Positions 9,601 through 16,844 of a stretch of DNA of 39,683 nt are shown here, piece after piece. The DNA lies in assembly GCA_018970085.1 (NCBI GenBank), contig JAGWXD010000029.1, positions 1 through 39,683 of the forward strand. Direction: 5' to 3'. The notes beneath the pieces are model-generated. The model had not been told where the DNA came from and searched no databases. It saw nothing but the letters and a program-made list of their open reading frames with translations. The stretch comes from Cyanobacteria bacterium REEB459 (GTDB lineage Bacteria; Cyanobacteriota; Cyanobacteriia; Phormidesmidales; Phormidesmidaceae). The position numbers and the translations under genes were made by a program. How positions within the stretch are numbered: position 1 is the stretch's first letter; every line of letters begins with the position of its first letter.

Positions 9601-9659
9601 GGGTATCGCTCCTTAGGAATTTAAAGAAAGATGAATAAAGGGCACAGTAACTCTCCTGG

Positions 9660-9665
9660 ATTATA
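9660..9665 (-). promoter_or_regulatory. Likely -10 box of psaK
   Basis: On the minus strand this reads TATAAT, about 60 bases upstream of the TTG start and within the 109-base psaK/trpF divergent spacer. No good -35 hexamer lies 17 bases upstream, which suits an activator-dependent promoter. Further upstream, GTTAACTCTGTTGAATA (minus strand, around 9697-9713) faintly recalls the paired GTTACA-type HLR1 sites bound by RpaB at PSI promoters, but the match is poor. Confidence 0.45.
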
Positions 9666-9709
9666 GAAAGCCAGGGAATTAAACTTATGAAATATTCAAC
9701 AGAGTTAAC

Positions 9710-10354
9710 ATGCGGGTTAAGATTTGTGGCATTACCCGGCTTGATCAGGCCCTGGAGATCGCGGCTCTAGGCGCTACCGATCTGGGTTTTATCTGCGTTC
9801 CTCGGTCCCCTCGCTACCTGCCAGTAGATCACCTGGGGCAGCTTCTGGGTGGTCTGCGCCATGGCCAGGTGCGGGTCGGCATGGTGGGGGTCGTTGCGGA
9901 TCGCAGCCTAGCAAGTCTGCAGGCGATCGTGGAGCAAACCGGTTTGAGCGCCCTCCAGCTCCACGGGGATGAAACCCCAGAAGACTGCCGCCAAATCCGT
10001 CAGACCCTACCTGGTTGTGAGTTAATCAAGGCGATTCGGGTGGCTACCAGGGCCGATCTAGAGCGGGCCCTCACCTATGCTGACTGGGTCGATGCCCTGC
10101 TTCTAGATGCCTATCATCCCAGTTCCCTGGGCGGTACCGGCCTCACCCTGGACTGGGCCAGTCTGACCAACTTTAGACCCCCTTGCCGCTGGTTTTTGGC
10201 CGGTGGCCTGAGCCCTGATAACATTCAAAAGGCCCTGGAGGATCTATCCCCCGACGGCATTGATCTCTCCAGTGGCCTGGAAGTGCGCCCAGGGTGGAAG
10301 GACCTGGCTCTGGTAGACCGCCTGTTTCAACGGTTAGGCCCCTGGCTGACCTGA
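9710..10354 (+). CDS. trpF: Phosphoribosylanthranilate isomerase
   Basis: TIM-barrel enzyme of tryptophan synthesis, 214 residues, cytoplasmic; converts N-(5'-phosphoribosyl)anthranilate to the carboxyphenylamino-deoxyribulose phosphate. The general base Cys6 lies in MRVKICGITR and the general acid Asp133 in LLLDAYHPS. Other family motifs are LGFICVPRSPRYL, LQLHGDET, GGTGLTLDW, the phosphate-binding FLAGGLSPDNI and GIDLSSGLEVRPGWKD. Start at ATG 9710 places the motif exactly as in the family. No other trp gene is in the window, which is usual in cyanobacteria where trp genes are scattered. Confidence 0.96.
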   Translation: MRVKICGITRLDQALEIAALGATDLGFICVPRSPRYLPVDHLGQLLGGLRHGQVRVGMVGVVADRSLASLQAIVEQTGLSALQLHGDETPEDCRQIRQTLPGCELIKAIRVATRADLERALTYADWVDALLLDAYHPSSLGGTGLTLDWASLTNFRPPCRWFLAGGLSPDNIQKALEDLSPDGIDLSSGLEVRPGWKDLALVDRLFQRLGPWLT

Positions 10355-10370
10355 CCCCCGCCTGGGGTCA
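10352..10370. terminator. Short perfect hairpin at the end of trpF
   Basis: TGACCCC (10352-10358) and GGGGTCA (10364-10370) form a perfect 7-bp stem with a 5-base loop; the first three bases are the trpF stop codon. No T-run follows. It may act as a weak terminator or 3' stabiliser before the next gene at 10419. Confidence 0.4.
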
Positions 10371-10418
10371 AAGGGCTGTGCTACATTGATTGCTATTGGT
10401 TGAGCCTGGGCTTTCTGC

Positions 10419-12722
10419 ATGGAATGGCTGCAACGTCTAGATAGTATCAGTCTGGATCATCATTCCCCAGCCGGACCTCCAGTCAATTACCTGGGTTTGC
10501 TGGCTCAACATCAGCTACCGGTGAGCACCGGTTGGGTGCTGGGGCCTAAGGTTTGGAGCCAAGTCTGGCAGCACCTGATCGAAGCTGACCCCTGGCTGCA
10601 AGCAGGGATTGCCACCCTGAACTGGCAGGACTTCAGCCATCTGCAACGGGTTAGCCAGCGAGCCCAGGCTTCGTTTCAAGCGATCGGCCTGCCGCCGGCC
10701 CTGATTAGGGATCTAGCCGTCTGGCCCTACTCCGACTGGTTACTACAGGCCAGCCTGGAGACTGGTGATCGAACCCGAGAATTCCTGACCCGCCAGGTTA
10801 GTAGTCAACCCCACCAGACCCTGGCCCAGTCCCTTCACCAATTTTGGAGCCAGCTATTTACCGCCCGCAGTCTGGTTGTCTGTCAGCGCCACTGCCAGTA
10901 CCTGGTCAATTTGCCGCTCACCACCCAGATTCTGCCCCTCTCTCCCCTACTGGCGGCCGGCACCCTCAGTCTTAGCGGTAATCAAGGCGAGATTAGGGCT
11001 GTGCTAGGGCTAGACCTACCCCTCAGTCGCGGTGAAGCCTGGCCCGCTCGCTGCCATTTCAGCCTGCCTCTGACAGATGCCCTGGTTTGGCAGCCAGGCT
11101 TTCAGGAGGAGGTATATCAGGTCGATCACACCAAGGTTGGGGTGCAGGTGAACCAGCGGTCAACCCCCGAACTTGTCGATCCCCTCACCGTTGCCCAGGT
11201 CCAGCGGCTGATTCAGCTGGGCCGACAAGCCCAGGCTGTTTTTCAAGAGCAGCCCCCATCCCCCTACCCTGGGTACCTGGACCGGCTGGGTCTACGGTGG
11301 TGGTTAGGTGCCCAGGCCAGCGCCCCAGGCTGGCAATTTTGGCTGACCCAGGTAGAGCCCGACTGGAGTGACCCAAGGGCTGTGCCCCGGGCTGCACCAG
11401 CAGCGGCCCTACCCCCTGCCCTACCAGGAGTGAGCACGGTCATTCAGGGGATCGGGGCAGCGGCGGGCCAGGTGGAGGGCATCGCGGTAGTGGCCCAGCG
11501 ATCGCAGGATTTGCCAACCCCCCTACCCCCCCATGCCATTGTCATCTTGCCAGACCTTCAACCCGATGTATTTCTAGAATTGGGAGCCGTAGCCGGAATT
11601 GTCACAGAGCGGGGCGGGGCCACCTGCCATGCCGCCATTCTGGCCCGGGAAATCGGCATACCAGCGGTGGTGGGGGCACCCCAGGTAACGGAATTCCTCC
11701 AGAGTGGGGCGGTAATCTGGCTGGATGGCCATCGCGGCCTGGTTTACGAACTACCAGAGCCGACCATTCCTCAGACCGGTTTACTCCCCAGTCGGCAAAA
11801 GCCTCCCCTGGCCCCATCGCCCCGGCTCTACACCGACCTGCGGACTCGGGTGATGGCTAATATTAGCCAGATTCAATGTCTATCCAGTCTGCCGGTGGAC
11901 CAAATTGCCGGGGTTGGACTCTTGCGATCGGAATGGCTACTGCTAGAGGTGCTGGATGGCCGCCATCCCTGGCACTGGATTGACCAGGGGCAGGAAGCCG
12001 AGCTGCAAACCCGCTTGGTTGAGCAGCTGGAACCCTTGCTGACGGCCCTGGGGCCTAAACCCCTGCGCTATCGTAGTTTGGATCTGCGTTCCCACGAATG
12101 GCAGGCCCTGGTCGGCAGCCCAGCCCTGGAGCCCAATCCCATGCTGGGGTTGCGGGGCACCCTCAGTTACACTCTAGATGATCGTCTATTTCAGGTGGAA
12201 CTGGCATCCCTGGCCACCCTCCAGCGAGCCGGCCATCACCACCTCCAGCTGATTTTGCCCTTTGTGCGCACTGTGGAAGAGGTGATTAGTTGCCGACGGC
12301 TGATTACCCAGGCGGGGCTGGCGGACTACGAACATTTTGCCCTCTGGATTATGGCGGAGGTGCCCTCTGTCTTGTTTTTGATTCCCGCCTATGCCCAGGC
12401 TGGCGTGCAGGGGATTACCATTGGCTCCAACGACCTGACCCAGTTACTGCTGGCGGTGGACCGGGACCAACCCACCATAGCCTCGGCCTACGATGAACGC
12501 CATCCCGTGGTCCGCATGGCCATGGCCCACCTGATCCGTGAAGCCCGTCGCTGTGGGCTGGTGTGCTCTATCTGTGGGCAGGCACCGGTACGCCATCCCG
12601 ATCTAATTGCCGATCTGGTGAACTGGGGTATTAGCTCCATTTCCGTTGAAGCTCCGGCTCTGGCCTTTACCCTGGAGGCGGTTTGGCAGGCTGAACAGAG
12701 CCTAAAGGGCACTGGAATCTAA
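10419..12722 (+). CDS. PEP-synthase-like phosphotransferase with degenerate ATP-grasp half
   Basis: Protein of 767 residues laid out as pyruvate,phosphate dikinase / PEP synthase. The central swivelling domain has the phospho-histidine His404 in [23 protein letters not shown]. The C-terminal PEP/pyruvate barrel has [21 protein letters not shown], a metal Glu in IMAEVPSV, a metal Asp in [15 protein letters not shown], and the proton-donor Cys719 in SICGQAP. The N-terminal ATP-grasp part (about 1-330) is weak: there is a trace of the 'SLftpRa' helix ([15 protein letters not shown]), but the RSSATAED and GLGE-type nucleotide motifs of PPDK/PpsA cannot be found. The barrel motif usually R-x-x-D-x-x-x-DK reads RSLDLRSHE, so one substrate residue differs. 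It may not bind ATP, or may act with another partner. The 3' end overlaps convergent cysH by 21 bases. Confidence 0.8.
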   Translation: MEWLQRLDSISLDHHSPAGPPVNYLGLLAQHQLPVSTGWVLGPKVWSQVWQHLIEADPWLQAGIATLNWQDFSHLQRVSQRAQASFQAIGLPPALIRDLAVWPYSDWLLQASLETGDRTREFLTRQVSSQPHQTLAQSLHQFWSQLFTARSLVVCQRHCQYLVNLPLTTQILPLSPLLAAGTLSLSGNQGEIRAVLGLDLPLSRGEAWPARCHFSLPLTDALVWQPGFQEEVYQVDHTKVGVQVNQRSTPELVDPLTVAQVQRLIQLGRQAQAVFQEQPPSPYPGYLDRLGLRWWLGAQASAPGWQFWLTQVEPDWSDPRAVPRAAPAAALPPALPGVSTVIQGIGAAAGQVEGIAVVAQRSQDLPTPLPPHAIVILPDLQPDVFLELGAVAGIVTERGGATCHAAILAREIGIPAVVGAPQVTEFLQSGAVIWLDGHRGLVYELPEPTIPQTGLLPSRQKPPLAPSPRLYTDLRTRVMANISQIQCLSSLPVDQIAGVGLLRSEWLLLEVLDGRHPWHWIDQGQEAELQTRLVEQLEPLLTALGPKPLRYRSLDLRSHEWQALVGSPALEPNPMLGLRGTLSYTLDDRLFQVELASLATLQRAGHHHLQLILPFVRTVEEVISCRRLITQAGLADYEHFALWIMAEVPSVLFLIPAYAQAGVQGITIGSNDLTQLLLAVDRDQPTIASAYDERHPVVRMAMAHLIREARRCGLVCSICGQAPVRHPDLIADLVNWGISSISVEAPALAFTLEAVWQAEQSLKGTGI

Positions 12723-13478
12723 ACTGGCGGCTTCCTCCGGTGATTGGGGCAGGTGCAGGCCACACTCCTGTTTTAGTCCCCGGAAGCGGGTATCCCGCTC
12801 ATTGCTGTCGGCGGCGGTGAGGGGGCGGCTGGAGTGCCAGTCGCCAACGGTGACGTAACCCTTGTCAAATAGAGGATGGTAGGGTAAGTCGTGGGCCACC
12901 AGGTATTGGTAAATCTCCCGGGCGTTCCACTTCAGGATGGGCATGAGCTTGTAGTAGCCATCCTGCTGACCTACCCGCTGCAGCGATCGCCGGTGATTAG
13001 TCTGATCGGCCCGCAGCCCGGTTAACCAGGCCGTCGACCCGAGTTCCCGTAGAGCCCGTTGCATGGGTTCCACCTTGCGAATCTGGTCGTAGCGATTCAG
13101 GTCCGCCACCTCCCCCTGCTCCCACAACCGTCCGTAGAGAGCCTCCATGCGGGCCGGACTGAGGGGAGACTGGTAAACCTTAAGGTTGAGCTGTAGCCGG
13201 TTCGTGAGTTCTTCGGCAAAGCGATAGGTCTCTACGGGTAGATAACCCGTATCCACCCAAATTACTGGAATGGCCGGTGCTACCTGGGTAACCAGGTGTA
13301 GCATCACCGCCGATTGAATGCCAAAACTGGTACTTAGCACCAGGCCATCCCCAAAGGTATCGTGGCCCCACTGTACAAACCGTAGGGCATCACCATCGGC
13401 CCATTGCCGATTTACCGCCTCTAAATCCAGAACCGGACCAGTGCGTGGATGGTTCTGTAAAAGCATGGTATCGGTCAT
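12702..13478 (-). CDS. cysH: Phosphoadenylyl-sulfate (PAPS) reductase
   Basis: Reduces PAPS to sulfite in assimilatory sulfate reduction, using thioredoxin (or glutaredoxin). Length 258 residues. The nucleotide-binding loop is [10 protein letters not shown] (49-58), followed by [23 protein letters not shown] and [11 protein letters not shown] bind substrate, and the catalytic cysteine is Cys239 in ECGLH. The paired-cysteine motifs that hold the 4Fe-4S cluster of APS reductases are missing (the site before RKVEPM reads YDQI), so it is a PAPS-type rather than APS-type enzyme. Start at ATG 13478; an in-frame ATG four codons on is possible. Sulfite produced leads to the sulfide used by MetY, linking it functionally to metX-metY though 10 kb away. 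Confidence 0.94.
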   Translation of the reverse strand: MTDTMLLQNHPRTGPVLDLEAVNRQWADGDALRFVQWGHDTFGDGLVLSTSFGIQSAVMLHLVTQVAPAIPVIWVDTGYLPVETYRFAEELTNRLQLNLKVYQSPLSPARMEALYGRLWEQGEVADLNRYDQIRKVEPMQRALRELGSTAWLTGLRADQTNHRRSLQRVGQQDGYYKLMPILKWNAREIYQYLVAHDLPYHPLFDKGYVTVGDWHSSRPLTAADSNERDTRFRGLKQECGLHLPQSPEEAASLDSSAL

Positions 13479-13730
13479 GGGCTTACTTCCTTGATTGAAT
13501 GCAGTCCTAGCCTATGGATCAAGACCAGAGACCCTCTAGCCAGTATGCCGTTTCAGGCTACTCTTTCCACACCAGTTTATCGCGGCCTCAGTACCAGGGC
13601 AAAACTCCCATGGGGAAGTGTATAAAAACAAGCGGCCGGGCCAATCCCCCGTTACCTGGAGCTAGGACCCTAGCCCCTAAACAGCCCCATCCCCCCTTAC
13701 AATAGGAATAACCAACTCACCATCACAAAT

Positions 13731-13748
13731 CCGTGATGTCGTGATCAA
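13731..13748. promoter_or_regulatory. Short inverted repeat upstream of the peroxiredoxin
   Basis: CATCAC (13731-13736) and GTGATG (13743-13748) flank AAATCC, 26 bases before the bcp start codon; GTGAT recurs at 13751. It could be an operator or a small leader hairpin. It does not match the PerR box. The 295 bases from 13479 to 13773 otherwise hold no recognised element; TACAAT at 13700 is a possible -10. Confidence 0.3.
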
Positions 13749-13773
13749 CCCGATAGCCCTCCCAGGATAAATT

Positions 13774-14211
13774 ATGCCTCTAACAGTTGGAACCCCCGCC
13801 CCTGCCTTTACCACCAAAGACACCCAGGGCAATACCGTTTCTTTGGCTGACTTCGCCGGTAAAACCGTAGTGCTCTATTTCTATCCCAAAGACGACACGC
13901 CGGGTTGCACCAAGCAGGCCTGCAGCTTTCGAGATGCCCAGGCCGAATACGCCAGTAAGAACATCGTGGTGCTGGGGGTAAGCGCTGACGACGAAGGCGC
14001 TCACCAGGCCTTCACCGCTAAGTACGGTCTTAACTTTCCCCTGCTGGCCGACACCGACAAAAGTATTATCAAAGCCTACGACGTTGATGGCGGTGGTTAC
14101 GCCAAACGAGTTACCTATATCATCGACCCCCATGGGGTGATTAGCCATGTGGATGCGGCTGTTAACACCACCACCCACGCCAGTGATGTTCTAGCGGCTT
14201 TGGGGTTGTAG
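13774..14211 (+). CDS. bcp: Peroxiredoxin of the BCP/PrxQ type
   Basis: Thiol peroxidase of 145 residues that reduces H2O2 and alkyl hydroperoxides with thioredoxin. The PrxQ signature is YPKDDTPGCTKQAC: peroxidatic Cys45 and resolving Cys50 four residues later, the mark of alpha-helical 2-Cys PrxQ. The thioredoxin-like fold continues with VLGVSADDEGAHQAF, NFPLLADTD and VTYIIDPHGVI. The N-terminus (LTVGTPAPAFTTKD) fits the family at ATG 13774. Cyanobacteria usually have several PrxQ copies, some lumen-targeted; this one has no signal peptide, so it is cytoplasmic. It is convergent with the cyclo-ligase gene, 21 bases apart. Confidence 0.95.
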   Translation: MPLTVGTPAPAFTTKDTQGNTVSLADFAGKTVVLYFYPKDDTPGCTKQACSFRDAQAEYASKNIVVLGVSADDEGAHQAFTAKYGLNFPLLADTDKSIIKAYDVDGGGYAKRVTYIIDPHGVISHVDAAVNTTTHASDVLAALGL

Positions 14212-14232
14212 GTTTGGCCTTGAACCAGGGCG

Positions 14233-14841
14233 CTAGCTAAAAAATAAGCCGGTCTCCGAACAAACCCCCTGGAGAGGTTGGTCCCAGCTATCCTGGGGAA
14301 CTGTTTCCAGACGAGCATAGTCAAACACAATGCCAAGGGTGGGAATGGTGTTCCAGGGAGACTGGCTGAGCAGGCGATCGTAGTATCCCGCCCCGTAACC
14401 CAGCCGGTACCCCCGGCGATCGCAAGCTACCGCTGGCACTAGGATCAAATCAACCAGGCTGGGATCTACCCGGGGCGACTGGGGATGGGGCTCGAGAATG
14501 CCGTAGGCCCCCTGGTTCAAGGGCCAGGGGCTTTTTACTGACCAGGCATGCCAGTGCAGGGTGCGGTCTACACAGCGGGGTAGGCCCCAGTCGCCATGGT
14601 GATGGGCCAGTGGGCTGAGGTCGGGCTCCTGGCGAAAGCTGGTATAGCTGAGGATCACCCGGCAGTGGTGAAAGTAGTCCCAGTTTAAGAGGTGGGCACA
14701 GATGCGATCGCTGTTTTGCCGCCACACCTGGCTCGAAAGCTGCTGGCGCTGACGAATCAGCTGACGGCGCAGGGCTGCCTTAGGCAGATCGGTGGGCTGG
14801 GGAGCAGGGGGCATAGTCACCGCTAAGCCAGAAGAAAACAT
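14233..14841 (-). CDS. 5-formyltetrahydrofolate cyclo-ligase
   Basis: ATP-dependent enzyme that converts 5-formyl-THF to 5,10-methenyl-THF, returning folate to the one-carbon pool. Recognised by KAALRRQLIRQRQQLS (the N-terminal helix with 'K..lR'), ILSYTSFRQEPDL, GAYGILEPHP with the nucleotide/folate-contacting GILEP (114-118), DLILVPAVACDRRGYRLGYGAGYYDR (signature LGYGAGYYDR, 147-156) and the closing ETGLFFS-type end. The length of 202 residues is usual; ATG at 14814 (residue 10) is an alternative start that removes a non-conserved hydrophobic tip. The gene is monocistronic, convergent with bcp. Confidence 0.93.
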   Translation of the reverse strand: MFSSGLAVTMPPAPQPTDLPKAALRRQLIRQRQQLSSQVWRQNSDRICAHLLNWDYFHHCRVILSYTSFRQEPDLSPLAHHHGDWGLPRCVDRTLHWHAWSVKSPWPLNQGAYGILEPHPQSPRVDPSLVDLILVPAVACDRRGYRLGYGAGYYDRLLSQSPWNTIPTLGIVFDYARLETVPQDSWDQPLQGVCSETGLFFS

Positions 14842-15198
14842 AGCCCTGGCCGCCAGGGAGGATTAGGGACCAGGCCATCAAGGATCGCAGAGGCGGTAAT
14901 GAGCATGTCATCGCGCTCTAATAGAGCTGGCATCAATCGTTCCGATCCCAATTACCGATGACTTTATCTATCGATGATTTTATTCTAACCCTTGGGCCTC
15001 TGGGTTATTCCCAGGCCCCTGGGGCTATAATGAATGTTAAGCACGGTATGGCCATCAGGATTAATGGCTGACCTGGCGGGTTTTAAGCCCATGCTTTAAA
15101 TCTAGCCCCTGGCATCAATCCACCGACTGTCCTTATCCCTGACTCCTGGGTGCGGAGCTACCTGATGAATCCCACCGAGTACCAAAAATACCGGGTGC
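14842..15198. other. Intergenic stretch with a possible sigma-70-like -10
   Basis: No gene is supported here. Reading +, TATAAT occurs at 15026-15031 within GGGGCTATAATGAATG, but lacks a convincing -35; it could drive the small gene at 15199, giving a leader of about 160 bases. Short self-complementary patches (TTCCCAGGCCCCTGGGG near 15008-15024) precede it. Minus-strand promoters for the cyclo-ligase must also lie at the left end. Confidence 0.4.
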
Positions 15199-15450
15199 AT
15201 GGCTAAGTCTCAACCGCCCCTCCAGGGTCAGGCCCTGGTTAAAGAGGTCTGCCGCCGTATTCGGGTAGCCCGGTCTTACTGGAATGTCCACAACAATCGC
15301 GCCTGCCGCCACGAGCGGGAAAAGGCCCTGGTTCTTTATCACACCCTCACCCCAGAGCAAAAACAGGCTATTCCCCAAACCCTGCGGGTGTGGTTACGTT
15401 ATCGCAGTGAGAAATACTTTGGAGCTCACCGCACCCCTCCCAGCCCCTGA
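15199..15450 (+). CDS. Small conserved-looking basic protein of unknown function
   Basis: Predicted 83-residue soluble protein, rich in Arg and aromatic residues, mostly helical: GQALVKEVCRRIRVARSYWNVHNN, then HEREKALVLYHTLTPEQKQAIP, then LRVWLRYRSEKYFG. The regular helix-turn patterns and lack of low complexity argue for a real gene. I believe similar short proteins occur in other cyanobacteria but cannot name one. No membrane span, signal peptide or catalytic motif is visible. There is no obvious ribosome binding site before ATG 15199 (context GGGTGCATGG). The 109 bases to the next convergent gene hold nothing recognised. Confidence 0.65.
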   Translation: MAKSQPPLQGQALVKEVCRRIRVARSYWNVHNNRACRHEREKALVLYHTLTPEQKQAIPQTLRVWLRYRSEKYFGAHRTPPSP

Positions 15451-15559
15451 GCTATGGCAGCGCCGCTATCGCCAGGGCCAACGGGTGCCCATTTCCGTAG
15501 CGGCCGACCATACCAGGTAAAGCACCAATAGGCCCAAGGTAGCCAAGAAGACCAGCAGA

Positions 15560-16015
15560 TCATGATCCATCGCGTTCTAAGTGGGTATACAGTTCAACCG
15601 TCACTTCCTCGGTATAACCGGTAATTAGGGACGGCCAATCGGGGGCCCCGACCCGCAGAGCTGCCCCCAAGCGATAGAGGGTTTTCGCCTTTAAACCAAT
15701 GGAAAGGGGTGATCCCAGGGTCAGACTAGGGGTGTAGATGAACACCCCAGGCCTGGTATGAATCACCAAACTGCCCAGATCAACCCCTGCCTCGGGCCCC
15801 AGGGGCTTGGTGTAGAAACTAATCTGAATGGCGGGCGATAGGGGCATCAGGGCGATCGCCCCAGGCCCAGAAAACTCAACCGTCACCTGGAGGGAAAACG
15901 GTTGGTTACTCTGCAGAACCGTGGCGGAAAAGTCAGGATTACCGGTGTCGGTCGAGACCATCAGGTTGGAAAGACGACAGGCAATCGGGCCAATGTTGAC
16001 ATAGGACTCACTCAT
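15560..16015 (-). CDS. Unknown protein, stand-alone copy of the shared beta-module
   Basis: Protein of 151 residues with no recognised family and no signal peptide. Almost all beta: alternating hydrophobic strands separated by Gly/Pro loops. Residues about 38-142 follow the same order as three neighbours: PFSLQVTVEFSG (strand), AIQISFYTKPLG (strand), DLGSLVIHTRPGVFIYTPSL (loop then strand), LKAKTLYRLGAALRVG (turn then strand) and EEVTVELY (last strand). The equivalent points in the 19589-20017 product are GFTITVDFKG, YIVTVYYES, GKHVYTQTL, EGLYQVAATVRI and DTFIQV. This suggests an immunoglobulin-like sandwich of about 105 residues. It is last in a run of five minus-strand genes. Upstream (16031-16103) is a structured-looking leader. 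Function unknown; it could be a structural, binding or adaptor module. Confidence 0.65.
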   Translation of the reverse strand: MSESYVNIGPIACRLSNLMVSTDTGNPDFSATVLQSNQPFSLQVTVEFSGPGAIALMPLSPAIQISFYTKPLGPEAGVDLGSLVIHTRPGVFIYTPSLTLGSPLSIGLKAKTLYRLGAALRVGAPDWPSLITGYTEEVTVELYTHLERDGS

Positions 16016-16030
16016 TATCGGTTGGGTAGA

Positions 16031-16103
16031 TGCAAACTAGGGGGGCGTTGCTACGGCAACATAACCATCTCCAGCGCATCATACTACCCCGACCCAGTTT
16101 GCA
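16031..16103 (-). promoter_or_regulatory. Possible structured leader of the 15560-16015 gene
   Basis: Outer arms TGCAAACT (16031-16038) and AGTTTGCA (16096-16103) are perfect 8-bp complements 57 bases apart; between them GTTGC-TACG-GCAAC (16047-16060) is a perfect small hairpin with a four-base loop. The element ends 16 bases before the start codon on the minus strand, a place where a 5' leader structure could affect translation. Class unknown; no known riboswitch was recognised. Confidence 0.35.
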
Positions 16104-16235
16104 CGCAATACTTCAGTCATATTTTGGCTGATTAGCTGAGGATGGGTGAAAGACATGAGGGCCGACCTATTCTCCGTCCTCGTCCCTCTCTGCTACGATG
16201 GCACAGTTATTTCCAGGTTCCCAGCTGCACTGAGG

Positions 16236-16730
16236 CTATAGCTGTTGATTTAAGCGTTGCACAATCGGGGAGGTCTGGTTTTGTTTGATTTGTCGATAGG
16301 TGGCAATAATTTCTGCCGCCACCTCCTCTTCCACCGCCTTAGCCGCCTCGGGGCTGCCGCAGTCCTGGTAGAGTTGGGGGCTACGGCAAGCCTGAAACAG
16401 GGTTTGGGTAACCTCGGTAAATAGGTCCTCAGCGATCGCCGGTGCCACCGGGTCGGCCTGGCTCAGGGAGGGGGCCATGTCCTGGGATAAGGGCGTTGGG
16501 TTGGGCGAGGGATGGAGGGCCATCCCCAGGGTTAACTGAGCGGCCCCAGCCTCAGACTGGCGAGATAGGGAGGGCAGGGCTTTACCCGGTTGGGCGGTCT
16601 GGAGATAGGTTTGGCCGCCCCACCGTTGTACGGAGGCTGTCACGGTTTCGCCGGTAAGGTCCGCCAGCAGTTGGTTATGGGCGGTAAAGCGAATAAAGGC
16701 GCGGGAGGGATAGAGGTTTGGATCCAGCAT
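16236..16730 (-). CDS. Unknown protein with helical ends and Pro/Ser-rich middle
   Basis: Protein of 164 residues, not recognised. The N-terminal 50 residues (YPSRAFIRFTAHNQLLADLTGETVTASV and following) look like a compact alpha/beta start; residues about 55-95 are Pro/Ser/Gln-rich and probably disordered; the C-terminal 65 residues (IAEDLFTEVTQTLFQACRS, then KAVEEEVAAEIIATYRQIKQ) are helical and could pack or dimerise. No signal peptide or membrane span. It lies between the SMI1/KNR4 fusion (114 bases upstream) and the stand-alone beta-module gene (220 bases downstream), all on the minus strand, and so probably belongs to the same functional group, though it does not itself show the beta-module. 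Confidence 0.6.
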   Translation of the reverse strand: MLDPNLYPSRAFIRFTAHNQLLADLTGETVTASVQRWGGQTYLQTAQPGKALPSLSRQSEAGAAQLTLGMALHPSPNPTPLSQDMAPSLSQADPVAPAIAEDLFTEVTQTLFQACRSPQLYQDCGSPEAAKAVEEEVAAEIIATYRQIKQNQTSPIVQRLNQQL

Positions 16731-16844
16731 GATCGTGGCACCTGCGGAAGCAATGGTTAAGGCTATCTTAACCCCTTAGCTCCAGGGTCAACTCAAGTTG
16801 AGCGCCAGGATCACCGGCGGCAGAGGCAGAGGGAGAAAGCCGCC

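Noticed and set aside
9690-9715. HLR1 (RpaB) site upstream of psaK
   Set aside because: The two half-sites differ from GTTACA at several bases, too weak to annotate as a site.
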